Below are positions 36,838-48,126 of a stretch of DNA of 64,000 bases, in pieces. The notes beneath the pieces were generated by a model. The model was not told the origin of the DNA and did no database searches. It was given only the letters and a program-made list of their open reading frames with translations. Within the stretch, counting starts at the first letter, position 1; every line of letters begins with the position of its first letter. This DNA is from Globodera rostochiensis. Taxonomy: Eukaryota; Nematoda; Chromadorea; Rhabditida; Heteroderidae. The position numbers and the translations under genes were made by a program. The DNA lies in assembly GCA_018350325.1 (NCBI GenBank), contig JAEVLN010000003.1, positions 1,473,214 through 1,537,213 on the forward strand, given 5' to 3'.

Positions 36838-37301
36838 TCATTCCATGTTATCGTCGGGGAGCACCGGCCCTTCCCCGTCGTCTCCGTCCATTCTCAAGTC
36901 CGTTTCGACCACTTCTTCAGAGCGCTCCTCCCCGGGGGAAAATGGCACAAATGTCGAGCCAACCCGGACTATCGCTTAAATTCAAAGGCCATTCAAAATA
37001 ATGAATTCGAAGTGCAACCCGTCGGCGTTGTCTCTCCAAAGCGAAATTCCGCCGTTCCCACTTCCTCTTGTGGCAGCTGGAGTCCTCCGTCCGAAGCCAC
37101 CCCCACGCCCTCGACCCTCCGTCTATCGCCGTTGTTTCCACTCAAAAAGGAATGCACTTGTTGAATGTGCTGCTGGATCTGTTGGTTGTGCTGCGCCCTC
37201 GCCCTCTCCACGGACCCGTCGACACTCATTTCCCCCGGCGCCGGCGTCCCTTCCTCGTCGTCTTCCCCAATACTCAACGGAGTGTTGCCGTCCTCAGACA
37301 T
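36838..37301 (-). CDS. Small acidic protein, unknown, downstream of APC7
   Basis: Two exons, 37301-37019 and 36974-36838, joined by a 44-bp intron (ACGG|GTTGCA; TTTAAG) in phase; 139 residues. The N-terminal third is acidic and Pro-rich (LSIGEDDEEGTPAPGEMSVD), followed by a Gln-rich helix (AQHNQQIQQHIQQVHSFLSG), then FRFGETTPTAIVRVGSTFVP and an acidic end (DGDDGEGPVLPDDNME). No family recognised. Its start is only 18 bp beyond the APC7 stop on the same strand, preceded by TTTAAAG, so it could be the second gene of a tightly spaced (SL1-type) operon, or a late extension of APC7 separated by a stop. Confidence 0.6.
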
Positions 37302-37319
37302 CTTTAAACGGTTGAATGT

Positions 37320-40125
37320 TTAATCAATGGCATCGGGATTTTCTCCTACTTGGCCATCCTCTTCCTCTCCAACTTCGTCCTCATCAGCGCCGTTGTCCTC
37401 TTCCTCGTCGTCTTCATCAAAATGGAGCGGCGCAAGAACCATTGGGGAGATGACGGCCGAAGAAGCAGAGGACCCGCGACTGGAAGCAATCCGTCGCACA
37501 GCGATTCCCGCAATCTGTCGGACTGCGACGCCCGCTCTTCCGCTGGAAGAAGACAGAGAGCCGTCCTCGTCTAAAAACAAAACACTCAGTCATCCACAAA
37601 ACCCAATTGAACGACCCCACCCCGTTGATAAGTAACAGAAATTCCCCTTCAGTCACCTCTCATGCGTCTCAAATGTTCATGTTGATTCATCATGCTCGTC
37701 CGTCGGGTCACTCGTGCCACGGGTGGCGGTGCCGGGTTCGGTTGGCGCTGGGGACCACCGGCGGTCGTTTCCCCGGTGCCGCTCTCCGCACTTTCGCTTT
37801 TGAACGCCGCATTAAAGGCACATTGCGGCGTCCGAAACCCGGCCATGAGATTTATCATCTGCCAATCGCAAAGAATGAGCGTCAAACGCCAAAACATTTT
37901 CTATGTTTAAAGATGGCACCTTTTCCTTCGTCTCCGCGTCCGGCATCGCCGTGTTAAGCGCCTTTTCATATTCAATGCGCGCTTCGTTCGGACGGTTCGT
38001 CTTCGACAGCAAATCGCCGAGTTCGCGATGTATTTGCGAGTCGCCACAACTCTGAAAAGGAAAAATCGACTAGAAAAAACCAATCTCAGCGACCACTCGC
38101 CTCTTTGAAGCGATTGAGCAACGAAATGGCCTGCTCAAAGCGTTGTTGCTTCTCATAAAGTCGGGCGAGAAGCAACAAACAATCGACCGAAACGGGCGCC
38201 TCCTGCACAATCTTTGCCAACAATTCAATGGCCATTTCCGACCCATTGGCCGTATTGTCGTCGGCGAGGGCTTGCGCATATAAAAGGATAATCTGCAAAA
38301 AAACAATTTTTAAATAAAAACCAATTCCACAAAATATGACACAGTCATTCTTTGGTTATTTTGGAAGCCCAACAACATCAAAGTGTCCACCCTAGTTTCA
38401 CTTCCCACCTGGTGATTTCGTCGACCGACCACATCCATCGCGCGTTTTGCCATTTTTTTAGCGTCAGTGAAACGTTTCTTAAAATTAATGCTTTTGAAAT
38501 GGTTAGGCCAAGCGGTTGGGACTTGTGCAATGGACGTTTGGATACAAAGCGCATAAGCGGGCGTCATCGTGGGGTCATTGTGCAGGAGGTCGGTCACCAC
38601 CAGCTCCGTTTCCTTAGAGACCCGCTTGGAGTCGGCCAAAAGTTGCGCCTAAACGCACAAATAAGCAATAAAGCACAATAAGTCATCGACGAACCTTCAG
38701 CAAAAGTGCCTCCGCCCGTTCGCGTCCCCTCCATCGTGCCAATTGCTCGGCTCTCTGTGCAAATTGCTTTGCTTCTTGTGATCGATGGCATTGTCTGGCG
38801 GCCCACCCATAAACGGCGAACGACTCGGACCTGCGCGGGTTGTACTGTGCCATCGTGTGCGCGAGACTGTCCAATTCGCGATGCGCTTGGCGCTCATTGA
38901 ATTGTCGCAGCTTTGTTTAATGTTTCTTTCTTCTTTTTAACTTTGGCATTTTCACTTACTGTGCCGAGCAAAGCCGCAAATGCGTCCATTCCCTCGGCGT
39001 TTGTGCAGTCCAAATTGTGCGCTCGTTGGTAACAGTCCAAAGCCTTTTGGGGATTGCCCGCAATTCGATAGAGCCGACCTTGGTCCAGCAAAAGCCTTTA
39101 ATTCTTCAATTTAATCATAAAAAGATGAAAATTAAACCTCGAATTCTCTGTCTCCGCATTGTCCAGCAATTGGGCCGCCTCCAAATATCGCTTCTGGCCT
39201 TCTAATTGCTTCGTTTTTGCCCACATACGCGCCTCAGAAGTGAACGCAATTTCGGAAATAATTGACGACGGGTCGTCCTCCGAATTGGCCTTTTTGGTAG
39301 TTAATATTGGAGACGCGAATTTCAACGAGCCGACCGAAAGGAGAAAACTTCGACAAAATATTGCCTCAGGGACTTCTTTGATGAGAGCCCTAATAAAATC
39401 GGAAATTGTAAATAAAAGTGAAGGCCATAAAATTAAAATTACACACTTCATTTGTTTGATGGTCCGTTGGCTTGGCCCGTCGCCGTTCCTTTTGGTGAGC
39501 TGTGCGCGGTTACCCTGCAGAAGTGTCTTGGACAATTGGTGGCTTAGTCGAGCGATTGCGAACATTATCTTTGGGGTTAACTCCGCTTGTGGCACTTCCT
39601 CCAGGCAACGCAATGCCTTCAAAAAAGTGATTTTGTCATTGCTTATCTCGTTAAAACAAGTCAGCTTAATCGCCCCTTCTTACACTTACCTCTTCCTCCT
39701 GACGATTTTGTAAAAATGCCTTCGCCATCCGATAGCGAATTTCCGCCATGTTCAGAACGGACTCATGGCGATTTTTCAACCTTTTCTGTTTGACGAGCAA
39801 AGTGCAACGAAGAGCCATCTCATAATTCTAAAAGATTTTTACAAGAATTAATTTCTGCCTATTCCAAATATCGAACAATCGCCAAAAATCAAACCCTTAT
39901 GGTGCGATTCGTTTGATCCTTTTGAAAATGCGCGTCCGCCAAACAGCAAAAAAGGAATCCCCACTGGTCCTCCTCCAACCCGTCCCCGTCGCTAATTTGG
40001 TTGAATATTTTTGTGGGCTCATTCGGAAATGTTAGTTCTGCTAGTAATAATAAATCATCGTACAGTTCGAGCTCATAAAGACGTCGAATTGCGCTAAATG
40101 TCTCAGTCAAGCTGAGGATGGTCAT
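37320..40125 (-). CDS. ANAPC7: Anaphase-promoting complex subunit 7 (TPR protein)
   Basis: Eleven exons, all in phase: 40125-39895, 39827-39690, 39616-39447, 39389-39138, 39095-38960, 38910-38695, 38648-38343, 38292-38101, 38051-37920, 37858-37657 and 37570-37320; 741 residues. APC7 is a TPR scaffold subunit of the APC/C ubiquitin ligase. The order of segments follows APC7 throughout: N-terminal LYDDLLLLAELTF, EIRYRMAKAFLQ, CLEEVPQAELTPKIMFAIAR, GRLYRIAGNPQKALDCYQRA with EGMDAFAALLG, YGWAARQCHRSQEAKQFAQR, KKMAKRAMDVVGRR, ELLAKIVQEAPVSVDCLLLL and ARIEYEKALNTAMP, then an acidic tail (FDEDDEEEDNGADEDEVGEE). The intron after NRFKE has a GC donor (GAG|GCGAGT); a GT alternative shifts frame. A TTGCAG acceptor lies one base before the ATG. 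It is longer than vertebrate APC7, mainly in linkers. Confidence 0.87.
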
Positions 40126-40693
40126 TCTGCAACGGCAAAAACTCAACCAGAACATAGTTAATGTTATGGCTTTACGAGCGTTAAAAACTTTAAATAAATT
40201 CGTTACATTAGGTAAGCACTAATCGAGCGCAAAAAAAAAAAAGAAAAATTTCCAAATTGTCATCAAAAGTTTTTAATTGGGGGTTAATTTTTATCACGGT
40301 CCAAACGGAACTGAGACTAGGGAGATGCGGGGGCTTGGCGGTGCCGATAGGCGGCCGGGAGAAATTTTGAACTTTTTGGCTCAATTTGTTAAGAGATTTG
40401 CAACGAAAATTTTAAAAAAAAGCTCAATTTTTTGAAGGGTTTTAGGAAAATGGGAGAGGTCCGGTGGCGCCGATAGGCGCCGCCGGGAAAATTTTATGAC
40501 GATTTTAACAAAATTTGTTAACAAAATTGGTCCCGACTTTTTGCTCCAAATTTCGGAAATCCGGGGTCTCAAAATTTTTCGGAAATCGGAATTCCGCCCA
40601 TCCCTGCTATGGGTCAACTCCAGCAGCAGACAAAAATGAACGATGTGCCAAAACTTATGCAATTTAACCACAAATTCAAAAGTATAGTAGACA
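40126..40693. other. Intergenic with dispersed repeat fragments
   Basis: Contains two fragments of the gccgataggcgccgccggga family (about 40336-40420 and 40462-40545). No gene. Confidence 0.5.
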
Positions 40694-40701
40694 CTATAAC
40701 C

Positions 40702-41227
40702 CAGGGCTCCCAGATTTGAGGTTTTAGCCTCATTTTGTGGCTTTTTGATAGTCCAATGAGGCTAAATTTTTAAAATAAGGTTTAGCCTCATTTTGTGGCT
40801 TTTTGGAGTTTGATGAGGTTTTTTGAGGCTTTTTGCGAGATTCTTCTATTAATTTTGAATATTTGGCGTAATGTTTTTCTATTTTTTTGTGTACTTTTTT
40901 TAATGAAAAAGCGTGTTCCGGTTTGAAATAATTGGGAATTTTCTTAATAAAAAACCTCATTTTCAATTTTGTTTAAAGAAAAAAGCAGCACATCTTCTGC
41001 AAATTTAGTTGCAATCTGTTAACAAATCGAGTAAAAAATGCGAAAATTTTCTCGGCGGCGCCCATCGGCACCGCCGACCCCCCCCCCCCCCCCCCCCACT
41101 AAAAAAAGTATTTGAGAAAAACCGCGCAGCAAGAAAACATGATCTTAGCAAAATGAAGTTTTTTGGTCCCAAATGAGGTTTTTGCCTGTCAAATGAGGCT
41201 TTTGAAAATTTTCATCTGCGAGCCCTG
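40702..41227. mobile_element. hAT-type MITE
   Basis: 526 bp flanked by the 8-bp direct repeat CTATAACC (40694-40701 and 41228-41235). Termini are inverted: CAGGGCTCCCAGAT at the left and ATCTGCGAGCCCTG at the right. Terminal arms are rich in gaggctaaacctcatttt words. The right part carries a gccgaccccc run next to a gcggcgcccatcggcaccgc motif. CAGGG ends plus an 8-bp duplication indicate hAT. It is internally deleted and has no transposase. A second, left-truncated inverted copy is at 53.45-53.80 kb. Confidence 0.87.
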
Positions 41228-41235
41228 CTATAACC

Positions 41236-42086
41236 CCCACCATTGAATTTTCTTTCGATTTTCGAAAGCCTGTAACACAGGTTAACGCTTATATTTCGTG
41301 ACCAAATTTTGCAGACATGCTTCTAATGCTCCCTTCTTACCCCTACCAAAATTTGGTGGAGTTTGGAGAATTTTGAAAAAATTTGGTCTGAAAAGTTTAA
41401 GCGTTTTTGACTATGGGATTTTTAGGCTTGAAAAATCTCGAAATAGAAATGCAATTCGTTCCGAGTTGTAAACCGTTTTTTTCTGATATTAAAAAAAATT
41501 TTGACCCGTTTACACCCCTAAATCTGACACTTTTTAGTCGAGGAGCTGTGCACGAAAAAATAGGTCAAAAGTTTAGGAAATGAGTTTAAACCGGTTTTTG
41601 AATTGATGAAACATGACCAAAAGGCTATTTTTGACCTAAATGTATAAATTTGGTATCAATCGACAGCTCTTGATGAGACAAATCGGCTAGTGGTGAGGCA
41701 AGTCGATCAGAGGCCATGGATACCGGCCGACTGAGCCCCAGTGCAAAAGTGACACTTCAGTACTAACATTTCGACTTATCTTCCATCAACATCATTTATT
41801 CGCCAATCCGCCTTCCTTTCCAATGATTGCAATATTTGGAAATGTTGGTAAACAAAAAAAAAATGAGAGTGGACAAAGTTTGGGTGGTCGGAATTTACAA
41901 GAAACACAGAAAATCAAGACTTGGCTGATTTCCAGGGGAGTTAGTTCGAGTAATCTTTTTGAATTCGGCTTGACTTTGAAGTCTTATGGAGATCAATTTT
42001 TTCTGCTCACAAATCACGGGGGGGGGGGGGGGAGTGACCGGAGTGTTTCGTTTTCGTTCGACACTTTCTCTTAAGTCTGCTGCTTC
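41236..42086. other. Intergenic region
   Basis: No supported gene; a G run at about 42018 lies just 3' of the carboxypeptidase gene. Confidence 0.5.
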
Positions 42087-44300
42087 TCACTGCGACAAGG
42101 ATGGCGCATTGGCGGTTCGCATACCCACGGGCTGCTGCATTCTGAGTAGCTGCACAAATTCGGCTGCCTGCACAGAAATATCAAATTGAGTTTTTTGAAC
42201 GGCACTTTAAAGGTTTCTAAGAGTGTTTGCCTGTTCGGGTGAGAGGGGGTCGCCCTCCTGCAGCTGTTCCTGCTCCTCCTCCGGCCCCTCCTCCGCTCTT
42301 TCTCTCCCAATTTGCGCTTCTGCCGTCCCTTCCGACTCGACCGGTCGCAATTGGAAATTTACAATTTGTGGGCGCCGTTCTTTCACATCCTTTTGGCTGA
42401 CGGTCACCGATTTAATGTCGATTTCATAGCCGTCCGCCTCCACAGCGACTTGATATACGCCGGGCACCAACGGACGGAAATAGTCGCCGGTGATCCCTAC
42501 GAAGCGAAGTGCCTAATCAGTGCCACGAAAACCCCGCTTCGATTAGGCAACTAAAAAACACTGTTTCCCCTCCTCACATGTGGTGACGGGATGTTTGATG
42601 GCCGTCTGTCCGACTCCGTCCGTCACATTCCTCACCCACACGACGGCATTCGAGATTGGGTCCCCGTTGAAAGCATCTCGGACCAGCCCTTTAATGCCAA
42701 TGTGTGCCAGTCGAATGAAGTCCAGCAGTGCCGGCTTGTTGTCCGCCCACAGTTGCGGCAGCCGTTCCGGGGCGGGCATTTTCTCGCAGCTCAACTCCAA
42801 AGTGATTTCGAATGCCTTCGAATTTTAGGGACGTTTTCATTGACTTTGCTGGCAATTAGTTACATTTGTTGCCAGATAATTAAAGTCCTGCATGCCGCCA
42901 GCCACCGAATACCATTTGGCCCCGTTGGTTATTCCGCCCTGGCGAGCGAAATTGTCCGCCGCTGTCCCATCGCAGGGCGCGTGGTCGTTCTTCGACATGT
43001 GTGCGTGGGAACCTGCGTACGTCTCGGCGATGTATCTTTGTTAGAATTTGGTTCGGGACCCAACTCTCGAATTGGCCGAGTCCGCTCCAAACTCACCGGA
43101 AGGTGGCGTCGTCGGGCGATTTCGAATAAGCGCGCATTGCATTTGAGTCCGGGCGACTTTCGTCGAATGGATAATTGGCCACCTGCGAGATTTAATGGCC
43201 CATTAAGAAAAGGCAGAGAATTTGCGAATCATTCACCAAATCTCCCTCGTGGAGGTTCGCGGAGATGACAAAAGGCCAAGAAAGGACCCATTGGGCGACT
43301 GCACGCACTTCCGGCTCAAACTAAACAGCAAACAAAAAGCGATTTGATTCTTACAATTTGATTGGCCCACTTGGTTGTGATCGGGGTCGTGGAACAGTTC
43401 GAGTAGATGATCGAAGAAGGGCAAACGTTGTGCGGTGGCGAAGTAGAAGAGCGCGTCCAAATCGGGGAAGTTTCTGTTTAGGTCAACATCGTGCGCATTC
43501 CCGCGACCCGTCAACCATCCGCGCTGTTCCGGCTTCGTCTTCAGCGCCAACTCGAACCCTTAAATGGAAGAACAACCATCGTTTGATTATTTGCCCGATA
43601 AAAAAACCGCCTTATTAAATGCAAAAAAATAGTGCCAAAAGTAAAAGCAACCGTCCGGGTTCATGCTTGGCATTATGTGGATGTTCGTCGAGTTCAGCAT
43701 CTCAACAACCGAATGCCGGCCTTCCCGCCACCCGTCACAGAGGAAATGTGCCAGACGGATCAGCAGCTCCCGTCCAATTGCCTCGTTTCCATGCATATTT
43801 CCGACATATTTCATTTCGGGTTTCACTAAAATTGGGGAAGTATTTGCTATGAATGGTGTTCCGTCCGGGGCAGAAGTTACGGGTTTGGTGTCGGCCTGGA
43901 TGGAGAGAGAATTCGATGACGACAATTTCGCGGCCTTGGACAGAGCGCCCGACGCTGTACAGGCGAGTGACACTGAGACAAAAGTGAAAGGTCAGAGTAA
44001 TTCAATGTCTGTAGTTGGGGGGAGGGGTCTCACTTGGGACATTTGTTGTGCACCTTCTCCAACGTCCCCTCCAGCGCATTCTGGTCGTGGTATTTGGTCC
44101 ACAGAGAATCGTCGGCTGAATCCGTCGGCGGTTTTCTCGCCCAAAAAAGGCCTGCAGCGATTGGGCGAATGGGGGGAAGAATATTCTTCCGATTGTTTCC
44201 CCCAATTTATTCGCTGACCTCCGGCTGTGCCATGGATCAGAGCCGTAGAGAAAAACAGCAAAAATGGCGCAATCGATGGCGTCACTGACAATGAGGCCAT
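42087..44300 (-). CDS. egl-21: Carboxypeptidase E-type neuropeptide-processing enzyme (EGL-21-like)
   Basis: Eleven phase-consistent exons: 44300-44219, 44151-44034, 43972-43881, 43825-43652, 43558-43371, 43320-43237, 43182-43097, 43035-42864, 42815-42578, 42496-42231 and 42167-42087; 526 residues. M14B metallocarboxypeptidases trim C-terminal Lys/Arg from peptides after convertase cleavage in secretory granules. Signal peptide: [20 protein letters not shown]. Zinc and catalytic features: HGNE in [20 protein letters not shown], the [15 protein letters not shown] segment, [12 protein letters not shown] (substrate Arg), zinc-binding His in [50 protein letters not shown], and the catalytic Glu in [12 protein letters not shown] transthyretin-like domain follows ([35 protein letters not shown]). 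The usual HGGD reads HEGD. The last intron needs a GC donor (CAG|GCAAAC); otherwise the protein ends 7 codons later. Confidence 0.92.
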
Positions 44301-45351
44301 AATTTCGTTTTCCTTTGGCAAAGATTAATGAATAAATTGAATAAATGCCGAAGAAGTGAAGGGACAGGGGGGGGGGGGTAAAGGAAGTGCCGGAACTGAC
44401 AAAGAATGAATGTTGGGGGGGGGGGAAGGGAGTCGAGAAGAGAGAGGACGGAGGGCACATTGGACGGGAATCGACCCCAAAACAGAGTTGAATGGGGCGG
44501 TGGCAGACAGAAGAGACGGACGGGCAAAGACTAAAAGATGGCGACGTTAACATTGCGCCGCGGGCGAATTTCATTTGGTCGAAAATTGGACAGAACGAAA
44601 CGCCGGAGGTGGGGGGGGGGGAGCGGGACATTGCCACAGGCTCCAGTGTTGAAAAGTGGCAGAGAAAAAGAGGCCACGTGGGCGTGCGTACGGATATGGC
44701 CATAAGGAAGGGAGGGAATGGGGCCGGAGAGTGCCCTTATCGGCGGGGGAAGAGAGAAAAGCTGCGCCCACTCGATAGGAAGGGCTCAAGAGAGAGGAGG
44801 TGAAAGCGGGAGATGGAATAAGTTTAGGGAGATAAGTCGAGAGGGGGGGGGGGGGGAGGGGAGTTTAAATATTGGAACAGGAAGGAAAAGGGGGACGCTC
44901 GGGGAGAGGGGGGGGGGACGTCTTTCTCGCTTTATTAATGAACTTATTTGATACCGATAAAACTAATAGGGGCGGCGGTTCCCGGGAATTCTTCGGATAT
45001 GCCAACCCGACCGAACCGTAGAACCACCGGCCTTTTTCGGTTCGGAATCGCCAACCATCCACAAAACGCACTTACAAAAGACATACAATTAGAAAACTTT
45101 TGGCATTTGAGACTTTTCTTTTTGAATGAAATGATTGATAATGAGAATAAAAAAACGGCGGATGGGTGGGGAGGGTAGGGAGGTGGGCCACGATTAATTG
45201 AGTGATAAGCGGGCGACGGAAATGATCGGGCGATTGATAGAGGGAGGAAAGGAAGCAAAACAAAACCAAAGAACGGCGCAGCACGCCCATTTCTGAACAA
45301 ATTTTATTTTCCCTACTCACGCAGAATTGAAATTTGATAATTCTTCCAAAA
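44301..45351. other. Upstream/intergenic region with G/C tracts
   Basis: G runs of 9-12 at about 44369, 44414, 44612, 44848 and 44911. No supported gene. A tract at 44975-45060 shares ccgggaattcttcgg and cgaccgaaccg with 31905-31945. Confidence 0.5.
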
Positions 45352-46022
45352 ATGGCTGCCAAATGGGCCTTCTCGGAGGCTTTGTCGCTGTTTTTGCTCC
45401 CTTTTCCCGAATTGATGCTTTGTAAGTTGATATGTTTGCTGCTTTAAATCCCCGCAAATATTTTCATGTGCCCAAAATGCCCCACCGGCTACACCACAAT
45501 CCGAGCACGATTCAAATCAGCACACTCTTCTAAACATAAAAACAGGCGCCTGTCTGGAGAATTGTTCGTATTGTCCCCAGTCGAGTTATCACAAAATGGG
45601 ACTGAAGAAGGAACCTTTGATGGACGTTGAGTGAATGAGCGGGGGGGGGGGGTAATTGAGCGGTGCTTCTTCGAACTTCAAAGGCCAACAATTTGCTTTC
45701 AAAAATAAATAAAGGGCTGAGAGGTTCAAATTCAGTCAGGTGGTGGAAGCGGCCAAAGGTCGGCGGGGTGACCCGGTTTTGCATGGTAAGCGAAAGGGGA
45801 GAACAGCCGGTATGTTCGAGTGGACGCCGGAGGGGGTTACCATTCATTTCAGGCACTGTGCTTTTTAGCCGGCGCCAATTCTCTTTTCTACGGTGAAAAA
45901 TTGCTGACGGCGGCAAACCCAACGTCGAGAAGGGACAACGAATTGTTTTGGGCCCCAGGAGGGAGGAAATTGCTGACACGAAAGTCGAAAAGTGGTTGAA
46001 ACAGATGGAAATTGAGCAATAG
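45352..46022 (+). pseudogene. bioB: Biotin synthase (BioB) pseudogene, bacterial type
   Basis: Pieces of the radical-SAM enzyme that inserts sulfur into dethiobiotin appear in order but in different frames. 45352-45423: KWAFSEALSLFLLPFPELML (N-terminal helix). About 45478-45525: [14 protein letters not shown]. 45527-45632: [20 protein letters not shown] with [13 protein letters not shown], then TGA, containing the CxxxCxxC [4Fe-4S]/SAM motif. About 45737-45757: QVVEAAK. About 45760-45786: VGGVTRFCM. 45851-46022: [20 protein letters not shown], with the last part shifted to [15 protein letters not shown] and a TAG. The central barrel, roughly 150 residues between RFCM and ALCF, is missing. At least three frameshifts. 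Animals normally lack bioB, and a bacterial-derived copy is known from cyst nematodes. A spliced model using GTAAGT at 45424 and ACAG at 45543 gives only a 50-residue stub. Confidence 0.87.
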
Positions 46023-46439
46023 AATTTAAAAATTCGAAATTGTTTTTTTCTGGAGTTTTTAGTGTTAAAAGTCTGTATGCTGCCCTCCGTCAAACAAAAC
46101 ATTCGTAATAATTTAAAAAGTAACGAAAAACAAACAGGCGGAATGTTTTGAGTCACGCATATAAGACGACAACAATAGAGCGCGCGCAAAAAAGACGATA
46201 GACAATAAACAATGAGATAAAGCTGATTAAAATTGGATTTGAAGGGAGATCATTAAAAATTATCATTTTATCTCTTTGGGTTTAAAATCATTCGCTGTTA
46301 CTTTTATTGTCGAAAGTAATTAGATGATCTCGACTCCGGAGTTATAAACTCAAATGTGCTCAGAAACCCCCGTAATTTGTGTGTAGATTCGGATTTTCAG
46401 GCGTTGTTCAGTCCGAGGTTTTATCTAATCAACCAATGC
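46023..46439. other. Intergenic region
   Basis: Convergent interval between the bioB remnant and the ELMOD gene. No gene seen. Confidence 0.5.
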
Positions 46440-47912
46440 TCACTCCAACATCTTCGCCGCCGACACTTCGAGGTCCTCCAAACTGGCGTTCAAAAGATTG
46501 GCATCCAAACGACGCAAGTAGCGTTCCAAATGCTCAACAAAACGATGTTTGACCACGTTGAACTCCATCACCGATGACGGTCTGACGAACACCCAAAAGT
46601 CGGCGAAGAGAATGAACACGCGGCCTTAAAAGAGACATGACGAGATCAAAGAGACGACCGCCACTTACAGTAGACCTGGTGGAAATGATCCATGCCCAAC
46701 GGCGGTTGTTCCAAAGCATTGTAAAAATGGTTTTTGAGCAGGTTGTCAAACAGCAACTCCTTCCATGGGAAACATTGTAAAAATCCAATTGATATTGGAA
46801 ATTAAAATGAGAAGCGGCAGTCCTCCATATTGTATTTGTACATTCAAAATCGTTTTGGCCAAAGATAGTCGGTCGTACTAAAAGTCTGGCCTGCCGGCAA
46901 CCACTGGCCCTAATAAGTCCCCATCATGTAGAGTGCCAACTACGAACTACGCCTATCATTTGTTGTTGTTGACACTCGTTTAACGAGTTAAATAAATTCG
47001 GTCATTCTTTCACCTTGCACAGCGCAGTGATGGTGATTCCGCAAACGGTGAAAGGAAATCTATCGAAATAATTGAGGCAAGGTTAAGCATTATGGTTGGT
47101 TATAACAACCCGATGGTCGGATGGTAAGACAGCGAAAGGACGCGGTGACAGTTGGCCGTGTCGAATTGTGCGAAGAATACGAGTTGGTCCAGGCCGAGCA
47201 TGCCCATTCCGCGGAAGTCCGTCTGAGTGAAGACGTGTAAATGACCCTGCCCAACTTCGAGAATAAAACGGTTCTTACAGCCGGGTCATCGCCTTGAAAG
47301 CCGATCTCCTGCCATTGTTCCGACCGCCGACCCGTCAATGGCTCCTCCGACTTGAGCAGCTTCCACAGCCTAAGCAATTCCCACTCGTGCTCGGGGCAGT
47401 TGGAGCAGTAACTCTCAAGCCGACGCTCCTCCACCTTCATACAAAGCTTTTGGTAGCCTTTGATCTGCCGCAGCGAATGGGCCAAAGTCTTCGAGAGGTC
47501 CCAGCGCTTGTCGCCCTCCACAACGGAATCCTCCAAAATGGCCTCCGCCGCTTCAGTCTCATCTCCTAAAAGACGTGTATTTTTTGTGACAAATTTTGCT
47601 AATGCTGTGAATTACTCTCAGACAAAAGATTAACTCCTATTTCACTCACCGGTGTCCCAACTGAACGATTGGACGAGTTCGTTTGGATAAGTGCGTAGAA
47701 TTTCTTCGATTTTTTGATTTCGAGACGCTTTCGACGCATTCCTTTTCGAAGTCAACTTTAAAGAAAACCATCAACACAAAAAAAATACAAAATTATCTCA
47801 CAATTTCTTCCAATTTTTGGTTGCTGAAAATTCGGCTGACCACGGCACAGTAAATTTCGCTGAAAAAACGCCAGAGCCAGCGAAAAAAAGAGTTCAGAAG
47901 CGACAAACACAT
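46440..47912 (-). CDS. ELMO domain-containing protein (ELMOD1/2/3-type)
   Basis: Seven phase-consistent exons: 47912-47802, 47755-47650, 47565-47279, 47222-47110, 47059-47014, 46759-46669 and 46624-46440; 312 residues. ELMODs are GTPase-activating proteins for Arl2/Arf-family GTPases. The N-terminus (MCLSLLNSFFRWLWRFFSEI) matches the hydrophobic/basic start of the family. The ELMO domain is unmistakable: LLRLWKLLKSEEPLTGRRSE, QWQEIGFQGDDPATDFRGMG, MLGLDQLVFFAQF, LLKNHFYNALEQPPLGMDHF, HQVYCRVFILFADFWV. The GAP-type Arg is the one in TDFRGMG (inferred from family knowledge). Introns are 45-95 bp except the fifth (about 254 bp). It is the last gene of a four-gene same-strand run and has a TTCTTTCAG acceptor 39 bp before the ATG. 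Confidence 0.9.
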
Positions 47913-47950
47913 GGCAAACAAAAGCAAATTGCATAAGAAACATTTGGAAA

Positions 47951-47952
47951 CT
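47951..47952 (-). promoter_or_regulatory. Candidate trans-splice acceptor of ELMOD gene
   Basis: TTCTTTCAG on the minus strand, 39 bp upstream of the start codon and 175 bp downstream of the DAD1 stop. Matches the nematode 3' splice consensus expected for SL addition at an internal operon gene. Confidence 0.5.
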
Positions 47953-48126
47953 GAAAGAATATATTCTGGATGAAAATAGAATCAAACTTTAAAATATAAC
48001 AAAATGCGTTCACTTCTTTTATGCCATAATAATTTATTAAAACAAGAATGGTTACAAAAAAGCACGGAAAAATCACCCAGAAAACATGCAAATTCGATCT
48101 TAGTTAACTGCCCTTGGTCAATTTCT

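Noticed and set aside
37322..37580. Acidic 86-residue protein as a separate gene
   Set aside because: Joins in phase to the preceding exon of APC7 and matches the acidic tail of that family.
45352..45632. A short secreted Cys-rich peptide (spliced 45352-45424 to 45543-45632), first read as an eclosion-hormone-like peptide
   Set aside because: Both parts match consecutive regions of biotin synthase, and intervening homologous residues are present in another frame, so it is a pseudogene remnant.
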